Made by a program: the position numbers and the translations under genes
Part shown: positions 1 through 5,640 of the stretch, piece after piece
Layout of the letters: each line of letters begins with the position of its first letter
Numbering within the stretch: position 1 is the first letter of the stretch
Assembly: GCA_029258815.1 (NCBI GenBank)
Contig: JAPDJZ010000063.1
Location: 1 to 6,295 of the forward strand
DNA: 6,295 nucleotides
Direction of reading: 5' to 3'
Origin: an archaeon
GTDB taxonomy: Archaea; Thermoproteota; Nitrososphaeria_A; Caldarchaeales; Wolframiiraptoraceae
The notes under the pieces: model-generated
Seen by the model: the letters and a program-made list of their open reading frames with translations, nothing else
Databases searched by the model: none
What the model was told of the DNA's origin: nothing

Positions 1-14
1 ATCTCTTGAGCTTC

Positions 15-1529
15 ATGATGAAATCGATCCTCGCTCTCAAACTAAAACAATACTATGGGACTCTACGAGCCTCATCATCCGCCAAGGCCTTGACGATCAT
101 AACCTACCTGTTGATAATGTTCTCAGCCGCTGGAGCCGCTGCCTTGATGAGGAGCCTATATGGGATCACGGGGATAGAAGATCTCCCCAGAATAATCACG
201 ACGGTCACATTCATATTCTCGGCGCTCTTCATATTCGAAACCTATCTCGGAATGAAGGGGGGTATCACAGCGCTGAAATCCGAGGTGGACTTCATTTTAC
301 CGTCTCCCATTAAGCCGTCGACATATCTCATCGCCGATCTGATCTTCCAGCTAATATTCCTTAACGTGATGCTTACTCCAGCCATCTCGATATTCATCGC
401 AACACTACTATATCCAGATGAGCAATATATCTTCACATTCCTCATAGTCTATGAGATCTCGATATTGATGGCGGCGATCATAGCTCATGGCCTCGGAGTA
501 TTGGGTGTGAGGGGATATAGGAGGATTGCAAAGATCTCGGGATGGATCTTGATAGCGTTCATGCTCATACCAATCATCCTAAACATGCTTGACATTCGAG
601 TCAAACCCATGGCCACCCTCCATCCATCGGAGATCCTTGCAAGGCTCGCAGTCGGCGCACAGGAAGCTCTAGACCTCCCACTTCTGACGATATGGCTCGC
701 CGCGGTCTTGGGGCTATATCTGCAAGCTCTGAGAATTAAGGTATTCTCAGACGTGAACCCTCTTCTAACCACAGGTTTCATGGAGCCGAGTTCGCGTTGG
801 ACGAGACTCCCATACCTCAAGCTAGATTTCAGCAAGGGCTCCCTCCACCTCTATCTCATCAAGTTTCATCTAGTGAGAATCTGTAGGGATGGGAGCCTCG
901 GCGCCTCGGCGCTCTTCCTAGCCGTTTTCATCATAGCAAATATGAGCCTATCTAAGATTGCTTGGAGCTCGTTGAGACCCGAGTTGGCGTCAACCATTCT
1001 CACAGCCCTCTACATACCGCTCATTCCAGCGCTCTTGACCATAAACTGGAATATTGTGGAGAGGGTGAATCTCTGGTCTCCGGCATCATCCTCAAATGGG
1101 TTAAGAAATTATCTCGATGGGATGCTCTCATCGTATATAATCGTCTCGGCATCCTTCGCGATGGTCTTCTATGGCTTGATGAATATGATGATTGGCGAGA
1201 ATCCATTTATGGTCTTAGACCTCCTCCTCGCCCTAACAACCTCGATAACCTCCACGACGATCTCCATGCTCATGGCCTTGAGATCTGGGAAGCCAGCGAC
1301 CGCCCTCTCCCACCTCGCCCTCCTCTATGCGGCGATTCCCATGGCCGGCTCGATCATCTTAGATCTCCCACTTCTCATCATAAGGGGCTTAGAGACCTTG
1401 GCCACAAACCCTCCTCCATGGCTTCTAGCATCCTTAACGGCCTATCCGCTCTCACTCCTCCTAATCCTAAGACGAAGGATTCTCTCAGCCTCAGAAAGCT
1501 TCGCATATACTCTCGGCAATTCCATCTAA
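15..1529 (+). CDS. Polytopic membrane protein, probable ABC-exporter permease
   Basis: This is probably the membrane subunit of an ABC-type exporter; the substrate is unknown. Counted from a TTG at 6, the frame gives 507 residues with roughly twelve hydrophobic segments, near residues 28-48, 62-80, 106-135, 143-168, 178-195, 223-242, 298-314, 328-346, 375-395, 400-425, 433-458 and 470-488. The cytosolic start is basic (KSILALKLKQYYGTLR). After the second segment comes SEVDFILPSPIKPSTYLIAD (residues 92-111), which resembles the D-F-L-x-x-S-P-[IV]-x-P loop I associate with archaeal putative ABC exporter permeases. No ATPase motif is present; the partner ATPase would be expected upstream, outside the window. 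Frame 1 reads ATC TCT TGA at 1-9, so an upstream gene may end there and overlap this one. TTG 6, ATG 15 and ATG 18 are all possible starts, and I prefer ATG 15. A TadC/FlaJ-type platform protein is the main alternative, but the many segments and the loop argue against it. Confidence 0.72.
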   Translation: MMKSILALKLKQYYGTLRASSSAKALTIITYLLIMFSAAGAAALMRSLYGITGIEDLPRIITTVTFIFSALFIFETYLGMKGGITALKSEVDFILPSPIKPSTYLIADLIFQLIFLNVMLTPAISIFIATLLYPDEQYIFTFLIVYEISILMAAIIAHGLGVLGVRGYRRIAKISGWILIAFMLIPIILNMLDIRVKPMATLHPSEILARLAVGAQEALDLPLLTIWLAAVLGLYLQALRIKVFSDVNPLLTTGFMEPSSRWTRLPYLKLDFSKGSLHLYLIKFHLVRICRDGSLGASALFLAVFIIANMSLSKIAWSSLRPELASTILTALYIPLIPALLTINWNIVERVNLWSPASSSNGLRNYLDGMLSSYIIVSASFAMVFYGLMNMMIGENPFMVLDLLLALTTSITSTTISMLMALRSGKPATALSHLALLYAAIPMAGSIILDLPLLIIRGLETLATNPPPWLLASLTAYPLSLLLILRRRILSASESFAYTLGNSI

Positions 1530-3443
1530 ATGCTCCAGAGAAGGATATATTACCCCCTTAAAGGTAATAAAGTTGTGGGTAGGAGGGCTGTGGGTAAGAA
1601 AAAGAAGTCTAAGAAGAAGGAAGAGGAATATGAGCTCTTCTGGAAGGGGATTGAGATCAAGCCAATTCCAGAAGACTACAAAATCATAGACGGCTATCCG
1701 ATACGGGAAGGTTATGCTGAGGTCGTGATCGCAACCCCTCCGGCCACAACCCCTGAGCCAACATATTTCGTCAAAGAGGTTCAGCTTGAACCTCATGAGA
1801 TAAAAGCTCTAGAAATGTTAAAGGATATGCTCTCAAAAGAGCTTGAGCCCCCGAAGCTCGGGGAAGAAGAGGATGTGAAGAAGCTTTTGATCGAGACAGC
1901 GGATAAACTGTTGAAGAAGTATAGAGGGGCTTTCGGCCAGATCTCCGAGGACTCAAAGAATAAGCTCTTCTACTATCTTGAGAGGGATATGATGGGATTC
2001 GGCCCCCTTAACGTCATAATGGAAGACTATAGGATTGAGGACGTATCATGCGATGGTGTAAACGTCCCAGTCTATGTTTGGCATAGGGATTATGAGAGCA
2101 TGCCAACGAACATAATGTTCACGGATAGGGAGGTCTTAGACGACTTCATAATACAGCTCGCCCACAAATCCGGTAAACATATCTCATCGGCGTTCCCAAT
2201 TCTCGACGCCATGATCTATGGAAAGCATAGGCTCGCCGCGACCTTCAGGGAGGAGGTATCGCCGAGGGGGAGCACCTTCACGATAAGGAAGTTCAGGGAG
2301 AAGCCCTTCAGCATAACCGAGCTGATAAAGACGAACCTCCTAAGCCCGAGGATGGCCGCATACTTCTGGATGCTAATCGAGAACAAGGCGAACATACTAG
2401 TGGCGGGGGCGACCGGAAGCGGGAAGACGACCATCCTGAACGCCCTCTCATTCTTCATAAATCCGAGGATGAAGATAGTAACCTGCGAGGAGACGGCAGA
2501 GCTTAACATGCCCACCGAAAACTGGGTGAGGTTCGTTACGAGGGAGAGCTACGGCCTCGGAACCCAGAAGATAGGCGAGATAACCCTATACGACTTGGTG
2601 AAGACGAGCCTAAGGTATAGGCCGGACTACCTGATCGTTGGAGAGGTGAGGGGAGAGGAGGCCTTCGTCCTCTTCCAAGCCATAGCCACCGGCCACGGCG
2701 GCCTATCTACGATCCACGCCGAGAGCATCGAGTCCGTTATGAAGAGGCTCGTTAGCCCCCCGATGAATATCCCGACGAGCCATATCCCCCTGCTCGATGC
2801 CGTAGTCCTAGTCGAGAGGGTTAGGCTCCCTCATTCCGCCGAAGGTAGGGCTTACGGCAGGAGGATACGATACATCTGGGAAGTTGTGGATTACAATCGA
2901 TACGTAACAGTGGCGGAGTGGGATCCCACGACCGACGCCTTTAGGGAGGACTTCATGAGCAGCGTGGTATTGGAGAGGATCGCGGCTAGGAGCGCCAAGA
3001 GCAAGGATGAGATAATGATGGAGATCGAGCGGAGGGCCGAGCTTCTGAAGCGCATGGTGGAGAGGAACCTGATCGAGACGGGGGACATAGCGAGGGAGGT
3101 GTACGCCTACTACTCCGACCCGGAGCAGGTTTTGAGGAAGTACGGCATCGCGCCCATAACGGTTCCGGCCGCCGCTCCATCCAAGATTCCCACCGAGGTA
3201 CTCGAGGAGGAGCCCGTAGCCGAGGCAGCTAAGCCCGCTAGGTGGGACGCCGGAGGGGGTGAGGACGCCGTAGCCGAGGCCATCCTCAGGATCCTAGAGG
3301 CGAACAACGGCGAATACCCGCTCTGGAAGATTTTCGTGGAGCTTGAGACCTCTAAGATCGCGGTCTTTAAGGCTTTGAAGAGGCTTCGAGAAAGCGGGAG
3401 GATCGAGCTATCGCAGGCGAGGGTGAGGCTGGTCGGAGGCTAG
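1530..3443 (+). CDS. Type II/IV secretion (type IV filament) ATPase with C-terminal winged-helix-like extension
   Basis: A cytoplasmic hexameric ATPase of the GspE/VirB11/TadA/FlaI superfamily, which powers assembly of type IV filaments or secretion. Counted from ATG 1530 (637 aa): a polybasic stretch (KKKKSKKK, 23-30), an N-terminal domain to about 250, the arginine-rich STFTIRKF strand (248-255), Walker A GATGSGKT (293-300), the acidic TCEETAEL segment (318-325), the Walker B region IVGEVRGEE (369-377), and the His box TGHGGLSTIHAES (387-399). All core motifs are intact. After the ATPase core comes an Ala/Pro/Glu-rich linker (about 543-578) and a winged-helix-like domain (about 580-635), unusual for the family. 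The start is uncertain: ATG 1530 abuts the previous stop with no Shine-Dalgarno, GTG 1575 fits a leaderless start, and GTG 1590 follows GGAGGG but only 3 nt away. No FlaJ/TadC or pilin gene is adjacent. Base composition shifts near residue 230. Confidence 0.93.
   Translation: MLQRRIYYPLKGNKVVGRRAVGKKKKSKKKEEEYELFWKGIEIKPIPEDYKIIDGYPIREGYAEVVIATPPATTPEPTYFVKEVQLEPHEIKALEMLKDMLSKELEPPKLGEEEDVKKLLIETADKLLKKYRGAFGQISEDSKNKLFYYLERDMMGFGPLNVIMEDYRIEDVSCDGVNVPVYVWHRDYESMPTNIMFTDREVLDDFIIQLAHKSGKHISSAFPILDAMIYGKHRLAATFREEVSPRGSTFTIRKFREKPFSITELIKTNLLSPRMAAYFWMLIENKANILVAGATGSGKTTILNALSFFINPRMKIVTCEETAELNMPTENWVRFVTRESYGLGTQKIGEITLYDLVKTSLRYRPDYLIVGEVRGEEAFVLFQAIATGHGGLSTIHAESIESVMKRLVSPPMNIPTSHIPLLDAVVLVERVRLPHSAEGRAYGRRIRYIWEVVDYNRYVTVAEWDPTTDAFREDFMSSVVLERIAARSAKSKDEIMMEIERRAELLKRMVERNLIETGDIAREVYAYYSDPEQVLRKYGIAPITVPAAAPSKIPTEVLEEEPVAEAAKPARWDAGGGEDAVAEAILRILEANNGEYPLWKIFVELETSKIAVFKALKRLRESGRIELSQARVRLVGG
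1544..1552 (+). promoter_or_regulatory. Candidate TATA box (GATATATTA) ahead of the secretion ATPase gene
   Basis: GATATATTA is preceded by the purine-rich AGAGAAG, a possible BRE. Its centre is about 27 nt upstream of the in-frame GTG at 1575, which is the spacing expected for an archaeal leaderless transcript. If it is used, the ATPase would start at GTG 1575 or GTG 1590 and not at ATG 1530, because the box lies inside the ATG-1530 reading frame. This is a motif match only. Confidence 0.35.
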
Positions 3444-3961
3444 GGCGTTTTCCTTCCCTCGATCAAGCCCATTAGAAGCCTGAGGATCTCGAGAGCGCTC
3501 TCCCTTCGGATGGCGACGGTGTAGCGTATCGGGACGTTCTCGGACGGCTTTAGAACGAGCTTTATAGTCTCCTTCGAGATGAGTCTCTCGCCGTCCGCCT
3601 TGTTCGCCGAGATAACGTGGGGGGTGTCGGGGAAGCCCTCCCTGAAGACCTTGTAGATGTGAGCCGCGTCCTCTAGGCTGTTCGCATCCTGCGAGTCAAC
3701 CATCATTATGTATCCATCCATCCCGGCCGCGAGAACTCTCCACATGAAGGAGAACCTGCGCTGGCCCGGGGTTCCGAAAAGCCTTACGCGCTTTTGATCG
3801 AGCTCCAGCAGCCCGAAGTCTAGGGCGACGGTGGTCGTGGGCTTAACGGTCTCGACCAAAAGTATCTTATCGGATTGCAGAATCCTCCCGCATAGGGTCT
3901 TTATCAAGGTCGTCTTGCCGGCGTTAAACGGCCCCGTAACGACTATCTTAAAGGCCTTCAT
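3440..3961 (-). CDS. Small Ras-like GTPase (MglA/COG2229-like)
   Basis: A single-domain small GTPase (173 aa) and probable molecular switch, cytosolic, with no signal peptide or lipidation motif. Visible motifs are the G1/P-loop GPFNAGKTT (10-18), a G2 threonine cluster PTTTVALDFG (41-50), the G3 equivalent LFGTPGQRRF (61-70) and G4 NKAD (120-123). G3 has Gly where classical Ras proteins have Asp (DxxG). As I recall, LFGTPGQ is typical of the COG2229 group found with Roadblock proteins in bacterial conservon-type operons, so this may be normal for the family. No classical SAK G5 is visible; TVAIRRES (148-155) sits where it would be expected. The ATG overlaps the stop of the upstream Roadblock gene in an ATGA arrangement, which implies translational coupling. 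The TAG stop lies in a CTAG shared with the stop of the facing secretion ATPase gene. The Roadblock neighbours are the likely regulators or scaffold of this GTPase. Confidence 0.9.
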   Translation of the reverse strand: MKAFKIVVTGPFNAGKTTLIKTLCGRILQSDKILLVETVKPTTTVALDFGLLELDQKRVRLFGTPGQRRFSFMWRVLAAGMDGYIMMVDSQDANSLEDAAHIYKVFREGFPDTPHVISANKADGERLISKETIKLVLKPSENVPIRYTVAIRRESALEILRLLMGLIEGRKTP

Positions 3962-4320
3962 CTCCTGGCAGAGAGATAGGCTTCGAATACTAGGTTTATG
4001 AATCCTAGATTCGGGTTCGGCCTCGTAAGCGCGACCACGTAGTATGCCTTGTAGCTTCTGATTAGGAGGTAGCGTCTTTCCCTAAGCTTCACGTTTATCC
4101 CGTCGAACCCCCTGGAGTTTAGTAGCTCTAGGACGGCTGAGGTCGCCCCGACTATCGAGGCTGTCGCGGCCGCCACGAACTCCGGATCCAAGTCCATGTT
4201 CGTCGTGTAGGTTAGGGGCGCTCCATCCTCCGAGACTATTATCACCGCGTCCACCCATCCCCTGCACCCGACCATCAGGTCCTCGGCCAGCGATCTAAGC
4301 TCCTGAAGCGTCGCCGACAC
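3958..4320 (-). CDS. Roadblock/LC7 domain protein (MglB-like)
   Basis: A 120-aa soluble protein made of a single Roadblock/LC7 fold. An N-terminal helix (about 3-18) is followed by DAVIIVSEDGAPL (24-36), the usual strand-turn-strand with the S/D-x-x-G turn. Then come a long central helix (DPEFVAAATASIVGATSAVL, 45-64), strands around INVKLRERRYLLIRSYKAYYVVAL (75-98), and the closing NPNLGFINLVFEAYLSAR (102-119). Length and layout match MglB-type proteins, which dimerise and bind small GTPases, acting as activators or scaffolds. The start is GTG. A strong Shine-Dalgarno lies 7 nt upstream, within the last codons of the preceding membrane-anchored gene, whose stop is 3 nt away. The stop overlaps the GTPase start. 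The three genes therefore form one operon, and the GTPase is the natural partner. Whether this protein is an activator (GAP) or only a scaffold cannot be told from the sequence. Confidence 0.88.
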   Translation of the reverse strand: MSATLQELRSLAEDLMVGCRGWVDAVIIVSEDGAPLTYTTNMDLDPEFVAAATASIVGATSAVLELLNSRGFDGINVKLRERRYLLIRSYKAYYVVALTRPNPNLGFINLVFEAYLSARR

Positions 4321-4323
4321 GCC

Positions 4324-4824
4324 TCACCACCTCCTCTCCACGATGCTCTCCAAGTATTTTTGGAGGACGTTTCTCGCGTAGGCGGCGTCCTTCAAACCCG
4401 CTTCCCCGCCGACCACGAGACCGTAGAGCCTCATATCGCTTACCCTCTCCAGCTCTATAACGAAGCTTTTAAGATCATTAAGGGTTACGGTCGAGGCCGG
4501 CAGCCCGAGCCCCTCGAGCATGCCTATTAGCTCGGCCATGATCGCCGCCGTCTCCGCCTCATACTCCTCCGACACGTTATACGCTTCTATCACGAAGCCT
4601 TGCCGATCGAATAGCATTAGGGATCTGGCTCCGAGGATCACCGCGGCTTCAGCCAGCGAGTTAACGCGCTTCACAGGTCTTGTGCGGATCCCAGGCTCGA
4701 AGCCTTTAGAAGAATGAGCTTCGGAGAAGTTCTCCCCGGAGCCCCTGGATCTTTTAATCACTAGGCCGACCGCGCCTATCGTGAGAGCGAGCGATGAGAG
4801 GACGATTGCGAGGAGATAAAACAT
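4324..4824 (-). CDS. Membrane-anchored Roadblock-like protein
   Basis: A 166-aa protein with one N-terminal hydrophobic helix (FYLLAIVLSSLALTIGAVGLVI, 2-23) followed by basic residues (KRSR). A positive-inside reading places the rest in the cytoplasm as a signal-anchor protein. A flexible Ser/Gly/Glu-rich linker (about 27-53) leads to a domain (about 55-166) with Roadblock-like layout: helix NSLAEAAVIL, strand-turn-strand SLMLFDRQGFVIEAYNV (68-84), long helix AETAAIMAELIGMLEGLGL (90-108), strands TVTLNDLKSFVIELERVSDMRLYGLVVGG (112-140), and a final helix. Conservation with the classical Roadblock consensus is weaker than for its neighbour, so the fold assignment is a pattern match. It is the first gene of the operon with the soluble Roadblock protein and the GTPase, which suggests that it tethers that pair to the membrane. 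The ATG lacks a Shine-Dalgarno; a TATA-like element 38 nt upstream fits a very short 5' leader. Confidence 0.78.
   Translation of the reverse strand: MFYLLAIVLSSLALTIGAVGLVIKRSRGSGENFSEAHSSKGFEPGIRTRPVKRVNSLAEAAVILGARSLMLFDRQGFVIEAYNVSEEYEAETAAIMAELIGMLEGLGLPASTVTLNDLKSFVIELERVSDMRLYGLVVGGEAGLKDAAYARNVLQKYLESIVERRW
4328..4334 (-). promoter_or_regulatory. Shine-Dalgarno GGAGGTG deciding the GTG start at 4320
   Basis: GGAGGTG on the minus strand matches the archaeal anti-Shine-Dalgarno and sits 7 nt before the GTG. It lies inside the final codons (Glu-Arg-Arg-Trp-stop) of the upstream gene, so ribosomes ending there are well placed to restart on the Roadblock gene. Confidence 0.8.
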
Positions 4825-4858
4825 GTCTTGGAACCCGAGGGAATCTCCGCGAGATGGC

Positions 4859-4865
4859 TTATAGG
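4859..4865 (-). promoter_or_regulatory. TATA-like element for the Roadblock-GTPase operon
   Basis: On the minus strand this reads GGGGAAATTCCTATAAGCC, with CTATAAG as TATA box and the A-rich stretch before it as a possible BRE. Its centre is about 38 nt before the ATG at 4824, giving a predicted transcription start near 4835 and a leader of about 11 nt. Motif-based only. Confidence 0.5.
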
Positions 4866-4884
4866 AATTTCCCCTCCCCGCTCG

Positions 4885-4898
4885 CGAAAACTTATTTA
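4885..4898 (+). promoter_or_regulatory. BRE/TATA promoter element for the divergent plus-strand unit
   Basis: CGAAAACTTATTTA closely fits the archaeal BRE (CGAAAA) plus TATA box (CTTATTTA) pattern. The box centre is about 38 nt before the GTG start at 4933, so transcription should begin near 4922 with a leader of about 10 nt. No clear Shine-Dalgarno precedes the GTG, consistent with a leaderless or near-leaderless message. Confidence 0.6.
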
Positions 4899-4932
4899 GC
4901 CTAACTGCGGACTATTATCCCGGTCGAGAGCC

Positions 4933-5256
4933 GTGCCCTATATCTTCCAATTCTTCGTAACTGGCGATGATCTCTCGAAGAGTATGATACGGGTGATCGA
5001 TGACGTATCGAAGCTCCTCGCCAAAAGATTCGGCTCCAAGTATAGAACTTCCTCGAGGGATTACGCCGCATACGTTCTCGCTAGCAATGAGGCCGTCGTG
5101 GAGCCGGAGCCGGGCTCCTGCGAAATCCTCCGAGTCGAAACCTACTTCATCCTCAACATCTATCAGGAGGAGCTTAAGGCAAGGTTCGATATACCGAGGT
5201 TCCCGGCCGCGAGGACGGGCGGAAGGGGCTTTTCGGGAAGGACGCCCTCCAGCTAG
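4933..5256 (+). CDS. Uncharacterised protein, N-terminal part (gene frameshifted)
   Basis: I do not recognise this family. The frame opens at GTG 4933 behind a good archaeal promoter element. Residues 1 to about 91 look like a folded domain: strand YIFQFFVTG, an amphipathic helix DLSKSMIRVIDDVSKLLAKR (13-32), and later a hydrophobic segment EILRVETYFILNIYQEEL (64-81). After about residue 90 the reading becomes Ala/Arg/Gly/Thr-rich and stops at 5254-5256. Meanwhile frame 3 (codons at positions divisible by 3) becomes open after the TAA at 5175-5177 and reads as an amphipathic helix (GKDALQLASDLRSVLERSL, 5235-5291). I therefore read this as the first part of one gene ending at 5597, broken by one missing base or a -1 shift between about 5180 and 5250. 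The head-to-head placement with the Roadblock-GTPase operon hints at a linked role. No function is assigned. Confidence 0.7.
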   Translation: MPYIFQFFVTGDDLSKSMIRVIDDVSKLLAKRFGSKYRTSSRDYAAYVLASNEAVVEPEPGSCEILRVETYFILNIYQEELKARFDIPRFPAARTGGRGFSGRTPSS

Positions 5257-5597
5257 CCTCCGACCTGCGCTCGGTCTTAGAAAGATCCCTGAGCGTGAGC
5301 GATAAGGAGCTCGCCACGGAGATCGGGAAGCTGGTCGGCGGAGAGCGCGCGGAGGCCAAGCCCTCGGAGCCCCGGGTCTCGCTAGAAAGCCCGCCCCCCA
5401 TGAGAACCGTCGAGCCGGAGATTAAGCCGGCTTTAGCTCCGGGGGGAGGCGCCGAGGCCCCGAGCTTCGAGCGCAACGTATTGAGGGCCGGGATAATGGA
5501 TTGCTTGGCCAAGCTTGAAAAGCTTCGCGGAGAGGGGAGGATTAGCGAGGAGGCTTATAGGAGGATGCGGGAGACCTATCTCTTCCTCCTCGGGTAG
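5208..5597 (+). CDS. Uncharacterised protein, C-terminal part with SHOCT-like tail (gene frameshifted)
   Basis: Continuation of the gene starting at 4933, in another frame. It contains a predicted helix (GKDALQLASDLRSVLERSL), a second helix SDKELATEIGKLVGG, then a Pro/Glu/Ala-rich linker of about 45 residues. It ends with IMDCLAKLEKLRGEGRISEE followed by AYRRMRETYLFLLG. That last part resembles a SHOCT motif (helix with LxxLxxLxxxGxIoxeEY/F, then a short helix), which often marks oligomerisation or nucleic-acid-associated proteins; the match is by eye. As an independent gene it would have to start at GTG 5295, which has no Shine-Dalgarno and would discard the upstream coding-looking helix, so I favour one gene of about 220 aa. 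If the sequence is correct, the gene is either decayed or uses recoding. Confidence 0.68.
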   Translation, partial: REDGRKGLFGKDALQLASDLRSVLERSLSVSDKELATEIGKLVGGERAEAKPSEPRVSLESPPPMRTVEPEIKPALAPGGGAEAPSFERNVLRAGIMDCLAKLEKLRGEGRISEEAYRRMRETYLFLLG

Positions 5598-5634
5598 GGG
5601 GGAGCCGACATGCCTCGATTCCTAGCTTCCCGGT

Positions 5635-5640
5635 GAGGTG
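5635..5640 (+). promoter_or_regulatory. Shine-Dalgarno GAGGTG fixing the third Roadblock gene's start at ATG 5648
   Basis: GAGGTG is an exact partial match to the archaeal Shine-Dalgarno, 7 nt before ATG 5648. That ATG opens a frame different from the main Roadblock reading frame downstream, so this site is a key argument for a frameshift in the gene. Confidence 0.75.

Noticed and set aside
1..9. 3' end of an upstream gene (ATC TCT TGA in frame 1), perhaps an ABC ATPase
   Set aside because: Only two codons and a stop are visible, so neither its reality nor its identity can be supported from the window.
962..1561. 199-aa plus-strand open frame overlapping the membrane protein gene
   Set aside because: Its translation is rich in Pro, His, Arg and Ser with no domain-like pattern, and it lies wholly across a convincing polytopic membrane protein frame. 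It is a shadow frame.
3444..3456. Poly-T terminator after the ATPase stop (GTTTTCCTTCCC)
   Set aside because: Only four consecutive Ts, interrupted by Cs, and inside the coding region of the facing GTPase gene. Too weak to call.
5225..5240. Programmed -1 frameshift at GGGGCTTTTCG
   Set aside because: There is no canonical X-XXY-YYZ heptamer in the correct phase and no obvious downstream stem. A single missing base explains the break more simply, though recoding is not excluded.
5000..5305. 101-aa plus-strand frame that bridges the frameshift region
   Set aside because: Low-complexity Ser/Arg/Pro translation typical of an off-frame reading. The two other frames read as amphipathic helices and strands, so this frame is not the missing link.
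5174..5512. 112-aa minus-strand open frame under the unknown gene
   Set aside because: Ser/Pro/Arg-rich shadow of the plus-strand coding frame. It has no promoter or Shine-Dalgarno and runs against the operon.
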